The translations under genes and the position numbers were made by a program. Shown here in pieces: positions 8,627-17,177 of a stretch of DNA of 64,000 nt. The stretch comes from Hyphomicrobiales bacterium (lineage in GTDB: Bacteria > Pseudomonadota > Alphaproteobacteria > Rhizobiales > Rhizobiaceae), in the NCBI GenBank assembly GCA_900470195.1, contig UEIJ01000002.1:1-64000 (forward strand), read 5' to 3'. Each line of letters begins with the position of its first letter. Positions within the stretch are counted from its first letter, which is position 1. The notes under the pieces were generated by a model. The model had not been told where the DNA came from and searched no databases. It saw only the letters and a program-made list of their open reading frames with translations.

Positions 8627-9406
8627 ATGTATAATACTGATCTTCCAAACAGGGCTGATCTACCAACCTCGGCCCAATTGAAGCGCTCCACATTCCTGGC
8701 GGGACTGAGCGCAATTGCTATTCTTGTTACAGTCGTTCTGCCTTCCGAATATGCCATTGATCCACTCGGAGTCGGTCGGGTACTCGGTCTGACGGAAATG
8801 GGTGAAATCAAGACCCAGCTGGCAAAGGAAGCTGCAGACGACGCAGCTGCACAGTCTGGTGTGGAAGGCCAGGCGTCGGCGAATGGTGAAATGAAAGCCA
8901 TATCCCAGCGTCTGGATCGTATCGAAATGATGATCGTTTCGATGGGAGGAACACCTGCCACAGAAGCCCCCAATGATCCTGTCCAGTTGGAACCGGCACC
9001 GCAAACAACTGCTGATCCGGCACCGTCTGGAGAGCGGTTTGGCAACGTCAATTCAGCGGAAACAACTGCCGCAGTTCCGTCCGTGCCTCCCGTCCGAACG
9101 GACGAGGTATCCTTCACCCTGTCACCAGGAAAAGGAATTGAAGTAAAGCTCGTCATGAATGAGGGAGACAAAGTCGATTTTGCCTGGACGGCAAATGGCG
9201 CGGTCGTGAACTTCGATACACATGGCGACGGAAATGGAAACAAGGTTTCCTATGAGAAAGGTAGAGGTGTCGGAGAAGATTCTGGCGTTCTCGAAGCCGC
9301 TTTCACTGGCAATCACGGTTGGTTCTGGCGCAACAGGACAGACAATGACGTAACCGTGACGTTGAAAACGAACGGAAAATATTCAGATCTCAAGCAGGTG
9401 ATGTGA
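8627..9406 (+). CDS. membrane-anchored periplasmic protein paired with HupE
   Basis: The 259-residue protein has one membrane segment at about residues 22-42, a short coiled-coil-like stretch (about 60-105), a Pro/Ala/Thr-rich linker, and a C-terminal beta-rich domain (about 150-259) with GDKVDFAWTANGAVVNFDTHGDG and NHGWFWRNRTD. It resembles proteins annotated only as transmembrane anchor proteins next to HupE-like genes. GAGGAG lies eight bases before the ATG and the stop is followed by a hairpin, so it ends the three-gene unit. The function is unknown. Confidence 0.75.
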   Translation: MYNTDLPNRADLPTSAQLKRSTFLAGLSAIAILVTVVLPSEYAIDPLGVGRVLGLTEMGEIKTQLAKEAADDAAAQSGVEGQASANGEMKAISQRLDRIEMMIVSMGGTPATEAPNDPVQLEPAPQTTADPAPSGERFGNVNSAETTAAVPSVPPVRTDEVSFTLSPGKGIEVKLVMNEGDKVDFAWTANGAVVNFDTHGDGNGNKVSYEKGRGVGEDSGVLEAAFTGNHGWFWRNRTDNDVTVTLKTNGKYSDLKQVM

Positions 9407-9409
9407 TCT

Positions 9410-9448
9410 AATGGCTTCAGACGCTTCTTGTATATGTCTGAAGCCATT
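9410..9448 (+). terminator. hairpin after the HupE unit
   Basis: A perfect 13-bp inverted repeat with a 13-base loop begins just after the stop of the anchor protein. The T-run is poor, so it may act as a transcript-stabilising hairpin or a weak terminator. Confidence 0.55.
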
Positions 9449-9499
9449 GATGAATCTCGACAGGCATGCTGACTATTCCGATCCGGGATTGTTGATCCG

Positions 9500-9542
9500 A
9501 TGGCCCCATCAAGACGGTTTCGACCCGAATTGATGAGGCCAT
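9500..9542. terminator. hairpin between convergent genes
   Basis: A 13-bp stem with one G-T mismatch and a 17-base loop is followed by TTTCC on the plus strand. It lies between the converging anchor-protein and pyruvyl-transferase genes and may stop transcription from both sides. Confidence 0.5.
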
Positions 9543-9552
9543 TTTCCTTGGA

Positions 9553-10797
9553 TTAGCGTGTCCTCGCCAACAATGCATTTTCTGAAGTTACAGGTGTGAA
9601 TGCCTGAATTTTCTCCAGAAGAATATGGTTCTGTTCATTGCCTCGAATGCTAATGCCCACGTTGGCAGCTTTGATCTCCGATTTAATCAAAGAATAGTTT
9701 TGAAGCAGCCTCTCGAATTGTCCCTGCAGCCGATCCAAATCGAGTGACTCGATACGCTGGCAGAATGGTATCTGATTGAAATCCGCCATCAGATAATCGT
9801 TCTTGTCATTGTAGCCTATTGAGATAAGGGGCTTTCCCATTTTCAAAGCGCAGACAATATTATGGTAACGCGACGCTACAACCATGTCGGTTTGTTCAAT
9901 CTGCTGCATCAGTTGATGCAGATCAGTTGTTACTTCGAAAATGAACGCGTCTTTATCGGTGTCATCCTTACTCATCGAGCCACGGACTTTCTGGACCATT
10001 TCTGAGACGGCTACTTGATCGCCAATATCACCAGTCAGAAGACGCACTCGAAATCCCCGATCAATCAGATAAATGATGAACCGAGACAGCTTTTCTTGAT
10101 AAGTTTTATAGATTAGCTCTGCGTTTGGATCGTTTTTTGTCCAGCCTCGATAGTTCATCACGCCTACGCCTACCGTCTTATGCGCTTTGCTGTCGATCTG
10201 ATGCATCGGTGGACGGGGCAAGTTAAATGCAATGTCCGGAAAGACAAAATCGCCCTTTACTTCAACGCCTATTGATCCGAGAAAACTCTTTGTAAATTCA
10301 TCGCGATAGCTTCGATAGGAAGCCCCTTTCAACGCTGATCTGGCACACCATCGACTGAAAGATTGATGTAACGGGCCAGCACCGATGCTTACGAATGCGA
10401 TTTTAACGCGAAGTAGCCGTGCAATGAGGCACCATCGGAAGACCACGAATGGCCACCCAAAGGCTGTATCCTGAAAGTCATCAAGTATTCCCGTTCCTGG
10501 AACGACGAGCCATCGTACGCCTTTCAACGTTCTCATCATTTGGAAAACACTCAAAACGTTTCGGGGGACGTCCCCGAGTAGTTTGCTGAGTTTACGAAGG
10601 AGGGAATTTTGCAGGACCAAGCGCCCGTGCCAACTCGTTTCGATGTTGTAGCGATCAGCAACGGCACGGGGATTGGCGCATATCGAATGCAATTCTACGT
10701 CAGGGATTCGAGACTGCAAAATATCAATCATTGCTTCCAGCGAACCGTCGTTGCCGGAGTTGCCGGATCCGAATTGGCCTAAAAGTGCAATCTTCAT
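9553..10797 (-). CDS. polysaccharide pyruvyl transferase family protein
   Basis: The 414-residue protein starts with GQFGSGNSGNDGSLEAMIDIL, the N-terminal GN-x-G(D/N) signature of the WcaK/CsaB pyruvyl transferase fold. It also has VPGTGILDDF, FVSIGAGPL and VVASRYHNIVCALKMGKPLI, all usual blocks. Such enzymes add ketal pyruvate from PEP to exopolysaccharide or cell-wall glycans. No glycosyltransferase or polymerase gene is near it, so it is isolated here and its acceptor is unknown. It stands alone on the minus strand between the metal and defence blocks. Confidence 0.82.
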   Translation of the reverse strand: MKIALLGQFGSGNSGNDGSLEAMIDILQSRIPDVELHSICANPRAVADRYNIETSWHGRLVLQNSLLRKLSKLLGDVPRNVLSVFQMMRTLKGVRWLVVPGTGILDDFQDTAFGWPFVVFRWCLIARLLRVKIAFVSIGAGPLHQSFSRWCARSALKGASYRSYRDEFTKSFLGSIGVEVKGDFVFPDIAFNLPRPPMHQIDSKAHKTVGVGVMNYRGWTKNDPNAELIYKTYQEKLSRFIIYLIDRGFRVRLLTGDIGDQVAVSEMVQKVRGSMSKDDTDKDAFIFEVTTDLHQLMQQIEQTDMVVASRYHNIVCALKMGKPLISIGYNDKNDYLMADFNQIPFCQRIESLDLDRLQGQFERLLQNYSLIKSEIKAANVGISIRGNEQNHILLEKIQAFTPVTSENALLARTR

Positions 10798-10995
10798 GGC
10801 TGCACTCCTACGACGTGACGCACATCAAGCAAATTCAGTCGTGGAACTTGTTCGAAGGAGGATCTGTCTGAAAAACGGACAAAAGTCGGCGGATGAGCAG
10901 CGCATACCAATGCAGGATGCCCGATCAATAGAGATAGTCGCAACATGGGAGTGCCTTTGAAAGTGTCTTTTGAACTGGTTCAAACTGACAACAGT

Positions 10996-11343
10996 CTAGG
11001 CTCGCGGAGGACGTTCTAGCCTAAATATGGTTTTCGACAACGTTACGGTTGGCTCAGCGCTATTGACCGCGTGGCAGGGAGGATCAGACCTGAAACTAAT
11101 CAATCTTGCCTGTGAGGGAACCTCATGTGAAAGGTAAGCAGAATGCTTGCTGGAAGGGAGATCTGTGCAATCTGCATGGCAGTGCTGGTGAGTATTCTCA
11201 GTCTCGGGCGCTATAGTTTCATAGCTTGACTTAATATCGACGTACGTAGCAGATGCATACGTTGGCTGAAGAAACGCAATAGCCAACGTAAGCGCAGTGA
11301 AGATTGCGCCTTGCAGATACTTGTTGATGAGTTGAAAACCCAT
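10996..11343 (-). CDS. small exported protein with ERPPR tail, unknown function
   Basis: The 115-residue protein has a signal peptide (about residues 10-31, ending near TYASA), a His/Cys-containing middle (NTHQHCHADCTD) and the C-terminal tail FRLERPPRA. It resembles the His-rich protein at 7440-7823 in overall plan and in the tail motif, though otherwise there is little similarity. The placement of Cys and His suggests metal binding in the periplasm. The inverted repeat TTGAAC-TG-GTTCAA (10970-10983) lies just past its stop. No family is recognised. Confidence 0.6.
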   Translation of the reverse strand: MGFQLINKYLQGAIFTALTLAIAFLQPTYASATYVDIKSSYETIAPETENTHQHCHADCTDLPSSKHSAYLSHEVPSQARLISFRSDPPCHAVNSAEPTVTLSKTIFRLERPPRA

Positions 11344-11554
11344 TCCTGTTCACCAACTGCCTGATATCGACGTGTCTAGAATAGGATTGGCTGGCAACAG
11401 CGTCGAGACGCGAGCGGTTGTAATTTCCTTATCCTTAAGGTGTACTGTCGTTATAAATTAGTTTATTTGAATGGTTTTATGACGCTGCATAGCGCGTAAA
11501 CTGATTGTGTTGAGCAACTTTTTTATATTGAGTTTCAAAAAGAAAAATATCAAT

Positions 11555-11598
11555 TGAATGACGCAAATACCCCCTAAACGAGATAATTGCGTCATTCA
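11555..11598 (-). terminator. 12-bp hairpin with T-rich tail after the 42-residue gene
   Basis: A perfect 12-bp inverted repeat with a 20-base loop lies just past the stop of the short exported protein. Read on the minus strand it is followed by a T-rich stretch, consistent with a rho-independent terminator. Confidence 0.6.
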
Positions 11599-11608
11599 TG
11601 TTGCTTAA

Positions 11609-11737
11609 TTAATGGCAGTGATAGCCACCCGTTTTATGATTAGTGTGGCATCCGTTGGCGTCTGTTCCGCCGCTATGTGCCAAGGCCGCTCCGGCCGAAA
11701 AAACAAACAGTATCATCCCAAGCATCAGTTTACGCAT
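11609..11737 (-). CDS. 42-residue exported YHCH-type protein
   Basis: A short frame encodes a signal peptide (MRKLMLGMILFVFSAGAALA) followed by a 22-residue mature part with the pattern GCH-x5-GGYHCH. This Cys/His motif occurs in small exported proteins and as a module in some nuclease-like proteins. AGGGGGA lies five bases before the ATG and a hairpin with a T-rich tail follows the stop, so it looks like a complete gene. Zinc or other metal binding is plausible. It lies between the metal genes and the defence genes. Confidence 0.7.
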   Translation of the reverse strand: MRKLMLGMILFVFSAGAALAHSGGTDANGCHTNHKTGGYHCH

Positions 11738-11847
11738 AAAATCCCCCTGCGCGTTCAAGTTGCGTTTTCTAACTTACAACAAGGGAACTAGTCGTCAATG
11801 TGATTTCACACGACAGACTATATATCTTTGTCTGCTCTCAAGCGGAG

Positions 11848-13621
11848 CTATCCCCAATATTGCTGATAATCTGGACCTTTAGATTCCGGCTGCTGAGCTT
11901 TTTCAGGACGTGTTATGATGACTGGTAATGGTGCGGGAAGATCGGGACCGACGATTATCGCTTCGCCTTGAGCCAGTGATGGAATAAATGCAGCGGCATC
12001 GCGATCAAGATCGCCGCATGCTCGTTCAATTGTCTCCCGGTCGCGATCATTGGTGAGGCGATGTACAAAAAGTGTACCTAACTGGCTTAAAACGTCGGTC
12101 GGAACATCTCTCGGTCGCTGCGTGGCAATCGCAGCTGTTAAACCATATTTTCTGCCTTCCTTCGCAATCAAGCCGAATGCATCCAGTGACACACGATTAG
12201 TCTCGTCGCCTATCGAACGGCCCACAAATTGATGAGCTTCGTCCAGAAAACAAATCAGTGGGCATTCTTTGAATGCTTGTTCTCGCGCCAAACTTAGAAG
12301 ATATCTACCGATGGTATTGAGTAATATCTCGCGAGTATTATATTTGAAACTGACGTGTTCAAACGATAACAAAAGTGCGTTTTGGTCTGGGTCTTTAATA
12401 AACTCTTTGATTATTTCGCATACATCTTTTCCTTCATCGGAAAAGATACACTTCATTTCAGATGATGAAAGATAGTTTTCAATTCTGACATTTAGCGAGT
12501 TACAGAGTCCGAGCGCATAATCATCCACTTTCCCATAAAAACCATCTTGAAAATTGTTATGCTGTTTGACGCACTCTTCACGAATCTGAGTTGAAAGTAA
12601 TCGGACATCGAAGTCGCAAAACTGCGAGTCCAGATTTGGTGCAAACTTGATGAGTGCTCTGCTAATCCAATTTCGGCTTCTTTCAGCTTTTTTAATTGCT
12701 CCGTTTTCCATTACTTCGATAAAGTGCTTATTGCTTACGAAGTATAGGTGACTTCCGTCTTCTTGTTTGGCGGGAGGAAATTCTTTTGGGTCAGATCGCA
12801 AAAACGCAGATAGCCTCAGGCTTTTAATTGCGCTTCGTAAATTGGGACCCTGCATTTGAGTTGATGGCGTCAACAGACCATACAAATCGGTTTCCGACAG
12901 GTGTTTGTACGGGAATCTCACGAGTGGATGTTCTGCATCGCCACTTGAGAAACGGTATTCTTTTGCCCCCGTGATTTTCCCTTCAAACTCTCCAGTCGGA
13001 TCGAACAATATGCATTTGCCTTTGAGGCGGACCACTTCGTTAATAAGCTTGGATACTGTCCAGCTTTTACCTCCACCCGTTGCTCCAAATATGCCACAGT
13101 GCCTGCCGAAGATTTTTTCTGGCGGAACCATAATCTGAGCGTCATTTAGTCCGGAAAGCCGTCCCAACTCGATGAGATGTTGGGACCCTTTTTCCGATCT
13201 CGTCTCTCCTCGAAGAGCAGATTGGATCGCTGATGCGAGCGCTTGCCCTTCGGCCAAATAAATGCTGTCTCCAATTCTGGGCTTGGTATTAATGCCGCGA
13301 GACACCTCTTTTGTTGTTTTATCAATTGTTGCCAACAACTGAGCGCGGCCTTGTGGATCGGTGACGATTTCCTGCTCCAGTTGACGCTCCAACGCCGAAC
13401 GTTGACGCTCCGGAACGATGACTTCTGTCAAACGACCAAGAACTATTGCTGCATCGCAATCAATAAAAAGAAAGTCACCTGTAGTACCTCTAGCGAGCCC
13501 CCGTTGTCCGGAAATGGCTAGACCTAGCGGAACCGTCAGTTCAACAGACGATGCTCCCACTCGGGTTACGGTACCCACGCGCTTATCAGGATCGATCAAC
13601 GCATAATCGTTTGTAGCAGTC
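11848..13621 (-). CDS. HerA-like ATPase of a SIR2-HerA defence system
   Basis: The 591-residue protein has an N-terminal HAS-barrel (about 1-100, with RVGTVTRVGASSVEL) and a HerA/FtsK-type ATPase core. Walker A is GATGGGKS at about 180-187, Walker B is ICFLDEAHQF near 457-466, and TQRP near 501 serves as the sensor motif. The ATG overlaps the SIR2 stop as TAATG, and the coordinate given here ends on that codon's middle-to-last bases (ATG spans 13621-13623). HerA hexamers assemble with SIR2 effectors in the known anti-phage system. The gene is AT-rich compared with the core genome. Confidence 0.9.
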
Positions 13622-13622
13622 A

Positions 13623-14963
13623 TTACACGCCACCCAGATCTTCCAAACGCATTAGAAGCCTCTGGCGGTCGGTTTCGCCGGACACAGATGGAATCGCGTC
13701 AACCAGATCTTCAAAGCGCCCGTTAAGGATCGTTAGTCTGTTGTCCCCTTGCTGGATCAAGCGCATCAGTTTCAATTGATATTTATTGGGTAGAAATTCC
13801 GCTGCTTTCAAAGCGTGATCAGGTTGGATAGCGTCTAGCTTCTGTTCTTCAATAAAGCCCGGATCAACAAGTACTAGTTTTAAGGAAAGGTTGGATTCTA
13901 CGGCAGACCAGATAGGTGAGCTTATATGATCATCTGCGAATCCAAAGCCTGCGATGAAGATAGTAGTATCTGGCTCTCTCAACGCAGATTGAAACGCTGC
14001 AAACATGTCCAGATAAGGCATTTCGAACGCCTCTTGGTACTTCGTTGATCTCGGATAGATCAAAACAGGAGCGAGTTCATTTCCTTCGCCTTTGGCTCGC
14101 CGAATAACCGCGCCGTCTGATCTTCTTCTCCAGTCAACGGAACCATGCATTTTGTACAAATGAAAGACGCTGTCGATGTAATCGGCCTTTGTGCCAGACG
14201 ATGATCTTCGTACGATATCGGTTTGAAAATAATCTCGATTAAAGCGTTGTTCGGCGCTATGCGAAAATCCATCAATGAAAACAATGCCAAGCCGCGTTCC
14301 AGCTTCTTCCAGACAAAGATCATAGTTGGTGGTAAACAGCTTTACGCGCTGTTTCTCAGCGCTTCGCTTTGAAAATTTTCTCAGCAAATTCGAATGAGCG
14401 GGGAGAGATGTATTCTCGTTTACAAAACCAACCTCGCTCAAAATCGCGGCTTCGGCCTGCGAAATAAAATCTGTAAGAACGGCTACTTCTGATTTCGGGT
14501 TTAAATGAACATCATTTGTCGCACGAACGCTGAGCAGCTCCAGTTTCATTTTACAGAGACTAAGCAGCTTTTCGATATCACCTGCGCTATTCTCATTCGG
14601 TTTAGACGGCTTGCCCAGTAACTCATCGGCGATGTCGTCGAAGCTTTGACCGTTTTTAAGTTTTTCTTCGTCAATTTTTTCGCGTACAGCATTCCAGAGT
14701 GTTGCCATTCCAGGGGCTTGGTCTCCGTCACTAGGGTTTACAGCGGAGAACGATGCGCCTGACCCTAAGAGGAATATGACATTTGTAGAATTGAAGCCAT
14801 TGCGAAGCGTCTCTCCGACCTTGTTTTTCGCTCCGGGGATTGTCCTGCTGCTCACGTCATTAGGATCGGCGGGCTGGTCTTCCCAAGCGAGCCATTTGTC
14901 TTCTCGCGTATACAAACGCAAATACTCGGCCATACCCGTTTTTTTTTGCCAATAACCGGTCAT
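13623..14963 (-). CDS. SIR2-domain effector of a SIR2-HerA defence system
   Basis: The 446-residue protein has a SIR2-like NAD-binding fold: FLLGSGAS near residue 65, FTTNYD, YKMHGSVDW with the catalytic-type His, and IAGFGFADDHIS. In characterised SIR2-HerA systems the SIR2 subunit degrades NAD+ during phage infection and causes abortive infection. The start MTGYW was chosen because GGAGGGGG lies just before it; a frame extension of eight codons would translate that ribosome binding site. It is coupled to the HerA gene. It is transcribed away from the retron, whose ncRNA lies upstream. A SIR2-HerA assignment is strong; the triggering phage is unknown. Confidence 0.88.
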   Translation of the reverse strand: MTGYWQKKTGMAEYLRLYTREDKWLAWEDQPADPNDVSSRTIPGAKNKVGETLRNGFNSTNVIFLLGSGASFSAVNPSDGDQAPGMATLWNAVREKIDEEKLKNGQSFDDIADELLGKPSKPNENSAGDIEKLLSLCKMKLELLSVRATNDVHLNPKSEVAVLTDFISQAEAAILSEVGFVNENTSLPAHSNLLRKFSKRSAEKQRVKLFTTNYDLCLEEAGTRLGIVFIDGFSHSAEQRFNRDYFQTDIVRRSSSGTKADYIDSVFHLYKMHGSVDWRRRSDGAVIRRAKGEGNELAPVLIYPRSTKYQEAFEMPYLDMFAAFQSALREPDTTIFIAGFGFADDHISSPIWSAVESNLSLKLVLVDPGFIEEQKLDAIQPDHALKAAEFLPNKYQLKLMRLIQQGDNRLTILNGRFEDLVDAIPSVSGETDRQRLLMRLEDLGGV

Positions 14964-15138
14964 GCCCCCTCCGATTCGAACACGCAATTCGCATATTATG
15001 TTCCTTTATTTTTTTTGGAGAAGTAAGCCCCTCGATAAGCAATCGATGCTAGGCGGTCGCAAAAAAAAGCTTGTTGATGGGCACCGCTGGATAGGAGCAC
15101 TGCTTTCAGTGATTGTATCTGCGTGTTATATGAAAATT

Positions 15139-15256
15139 ACGAGGTCTCCCCTCGCATACGCGCTGTAGTAACTGCGGCGTAAGAAGAAATACAAGTACAA
15201 TATCGTACGCTCCATGTCGACAATCTATGCTTGACATGATTGGAGGGAGACCTCGT
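15139..15256 (+). ncRNA. candidate retron msr-msd RNA
   Basis: A perfect 12-bp inverted repeat (15139-15150 with 15245-15256) encloses about 94 bases just upstream of the retron RT, as expected for the a1/a2 pair of a retron ncRNA. Inside are a small hairpin around 15158-15180 (outer ACGC/GCGT, inner GTAG-TAA-CTGC) and an 8-bp hairpin (15213-15220 with 15231-15238, loop of 10) that could be the msd stem. The a2 arm contains the GGGAG of the RT ribosome binding site. The branching guanosine and msr/msd border cannot be fixed by eye. The RNA is short for a retron. Confidence 0.65.
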
Positions 15257-16847
15257 GCCAAGCCCATTAGTTTTTTTTGGTAAACTCAAATTACGAGGAA
15301 CAATTCCGAACGAATTGGCAGACTACAGCGCTTTCCTAAAGCATCTTTGTATGTCTGAAGCTGAAATGAAAAAAATATGGTGGTTTCGTAACCGGATGTA
15401 CAATCAGTTCGTTGTTACGTCAAAACACGGTAAGGCCAGGCGAATAAACGCTCCAGACCTTCGCCTTAAAATGTTGCAGAGGTCTATAGCTAAGCTTCTT
15501 GACCAACTTTATGCACCGAGAAATCCGGTGCATGGGTTCGTAAATGATCGTAGCGTGATCACAAATGCGAGCTCCCACTTAAGAAGTAAGTTCATTGTAA
15601 ACTTGGACATCGAAAACTAATTTCCTTCTATATCGGAAAACAGAGTGGAGGGTTTACTTAGAGCAATAGGTATTGATGATAACGTATCGTCCATTATTGC
15701 ACGTATATGTACTAGACAAGGCGTATTGCCACAAGGAGCTCCGACAAGCCCTGTATTATCAAATATGATTTGCTTCAGACTGGATCGAGAATTGTTGGCC
15801 TTGTCCAAGGCATCCCGCTGCATTTACACCCGGTATGCTGACGATATTACGTTTTCGAGCTACCAGAAGCCTGAATTATTGTTTGGCGCGGGAGTGCCAC
15901 CAACAGGAAGATTCTCTCCGGAATTGTTGGCCACTAATCTCTCTGCGGCATTTACAGATAATGGTTTCACACTAAACGCCGACAAATCTCAATACGGGGA
16001 TAAACACAGTCGCCGAATCGTTACTGGCCTCAAAATCAACTCAGGTTTGAATGTTGATCGGCGGTTTGTTCGAAACATCAGGGCGGCGCTTTACTCGGTC
16101 GAAGCTCGGGGATTAGCCGCCGCGCAGAAAAAGTTTAAAGATCGCCACAATGGCACAACCGATTTAGAGTTACATTTAAAAGGCAAAATTTCCTGGTTGG
16201 GTAGTGTAAAAGGTCAATCTGACCCGGTTTTTCGGGCGATTGCCTCGCGCTTCAATGCCGCTTTTCCTGCCCACATGATCAAAATTAATCCGTCGCCCGA
16301 AGATATCAGAAGCCGAGCTGTATGGGTCCTTGAACATTTCCATGGCGATTTCGCGCAAGGTACCGCGTTTTTTTTAAAAGGGGTCGGACTAGTGACCGCC
16401 GCGCATTGCGTTTCTGACGCACTCGGCGAGGAGATTGATGTCCATCATCATTCGAAACCCTCGAATACGTTCAAGGTAAAGGTAAAACAGCATCACGTCA
16501 TAAGAGATTTGGCGATATTAGAGCACACCATTCCTTCCAACGAGTATTATGAACTAGAGTTGACGAAACAGGCGCTGAATATTGGCGATTCAGTTAGAGC
16601 TATCGGCTATCCCGGATATGCGCCTGGCGATGGATTGAACATCCGTCCCGGACAGATCAGCAGTTTTTCTGTCAAAAGCACAGTTCCGCTCGTTGAGGTC
16701 ACTCAGAAGCTGACCCAAGGCATGTCCGGAGGTCCAATAATAGACGACCAAAACGGAGTGATTGGGATCATTCATAAAGGCGGCCCTCATGAAGGGCGGG
16801 ATTTTGCTGTTAATGTTGAAGCGCTAGTGGCTTGGCTCGATGAATAA
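15255..16847 (+). pseudogene. retron reverse transcriptase fused to trypsin-like protease, with in-frame TAA
   Basis: Read through, this is 530 codons from a GTG with GGAGGGAG five bases upstream. It has the retron-specific NAxxH motif (NASSH, about 104-108), RT motif A (NLDIEN-x-FPSI, catalytic Asp118), PQGAPTSP, YADD (about 194-197) and the retron VTG motif (about 256-258). A C-terminal trypsin-like domain follows, with TAAHC (His384), RDLAIL (Asp418) and GMSGGP (Ser491). A TAA at 15618-15620 replaces the residue before FPSI in motif A, where Phe or Tyr is usual. The frame is intact on both sides, so this is a single nonsense change, a readthrough site or a read error. Fusions of retron RT to proteases are known from surveys. 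Confidence 0.85.
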
Positions 16848-16952
16848 GTGACTTGCGCGATGAGTCTAGATTTGTTGCGCAGTAATGTTTTGCTGTCAGT
16901 TGATTCCAGACAGATTCTCTCTTTATCCTGTGTACCCTCGTTGCTATCAAAG

Positions 16953-17105
16953 CCCGGCTGCGCCGGGTCCTTGCTCGGCTTAACGCCGAATGGAGACGGC
17001 CTACGGCCGTCCCTTTGTTTTATTAAAAAGACTGAGTTGGCTTTAGCATTGATCCATCGCCATTCAGTCTTTTTAATTTTGAACGGAATCCGCCTTGCGG
17101 CGGAT
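16953..17105. repeat. array of short GC-rich hairpins at island end
   Basis: Four perfect short palindromes with 3-5 base loops occur in this non-coding stretch: CCCGGC/GCCGGG (16953-16967), TCGGC/GCCGA (16975-16989), GACGGCC/GGCCGTC (16995-17011) and ATCCGCC/GGCGGAT (17088-17105). They lie between the retron stop and the comM junction. They may be terminators or binding sites for the element's recombination proteins. Confidence 0.6.
17022..17077. repeat. 14-bp perfect inverted repeat near island end
   Basis: ATTAAAAAGACTGA and its exact complement enclose 28 bases. The second arm ends in a T-run followed by AATTTT, so on the plus strand this can serve as a terminator for the retron; it may instead be an arm-type recombinase site. 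Confidence 0.55.
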
Positions 17106-17146
17106 ACTTGATTTCGAAATAAAGCTTCAGGTTGTATTGGATAATA

Positions 17147-17177
17147 GTAATGCGAATATGGCAGAAGCTCGCATTAC
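17147..17177. other. putative attachment site (attR) of an element inserted in comM
   Basis: GTAATGCGA and TCGCATTAC form a perfect 9-bp inverted repeat around 13 bases. The right arm is comM coding sequence (codons for SHYDLP follow), while the left arm and what precedes it are not comM. Two inverted arms around a short centre are typical of a tyrosine-recombinase core site. The junction with comM is within about 10 bases of 17168. Confidence 0.7.

Noticed and set aside
10673-10960. 95-codon frame upstream of the pyruvyl transferase
   Set aside because: Overlaps the transferase 5' end antisense and shows no family features.
1-17168. Transposase, integrase or IS element within the island
   Set aside because: None of the frames shows a transposase or recombinase motif; the integrase must lie outside the window or be absent.
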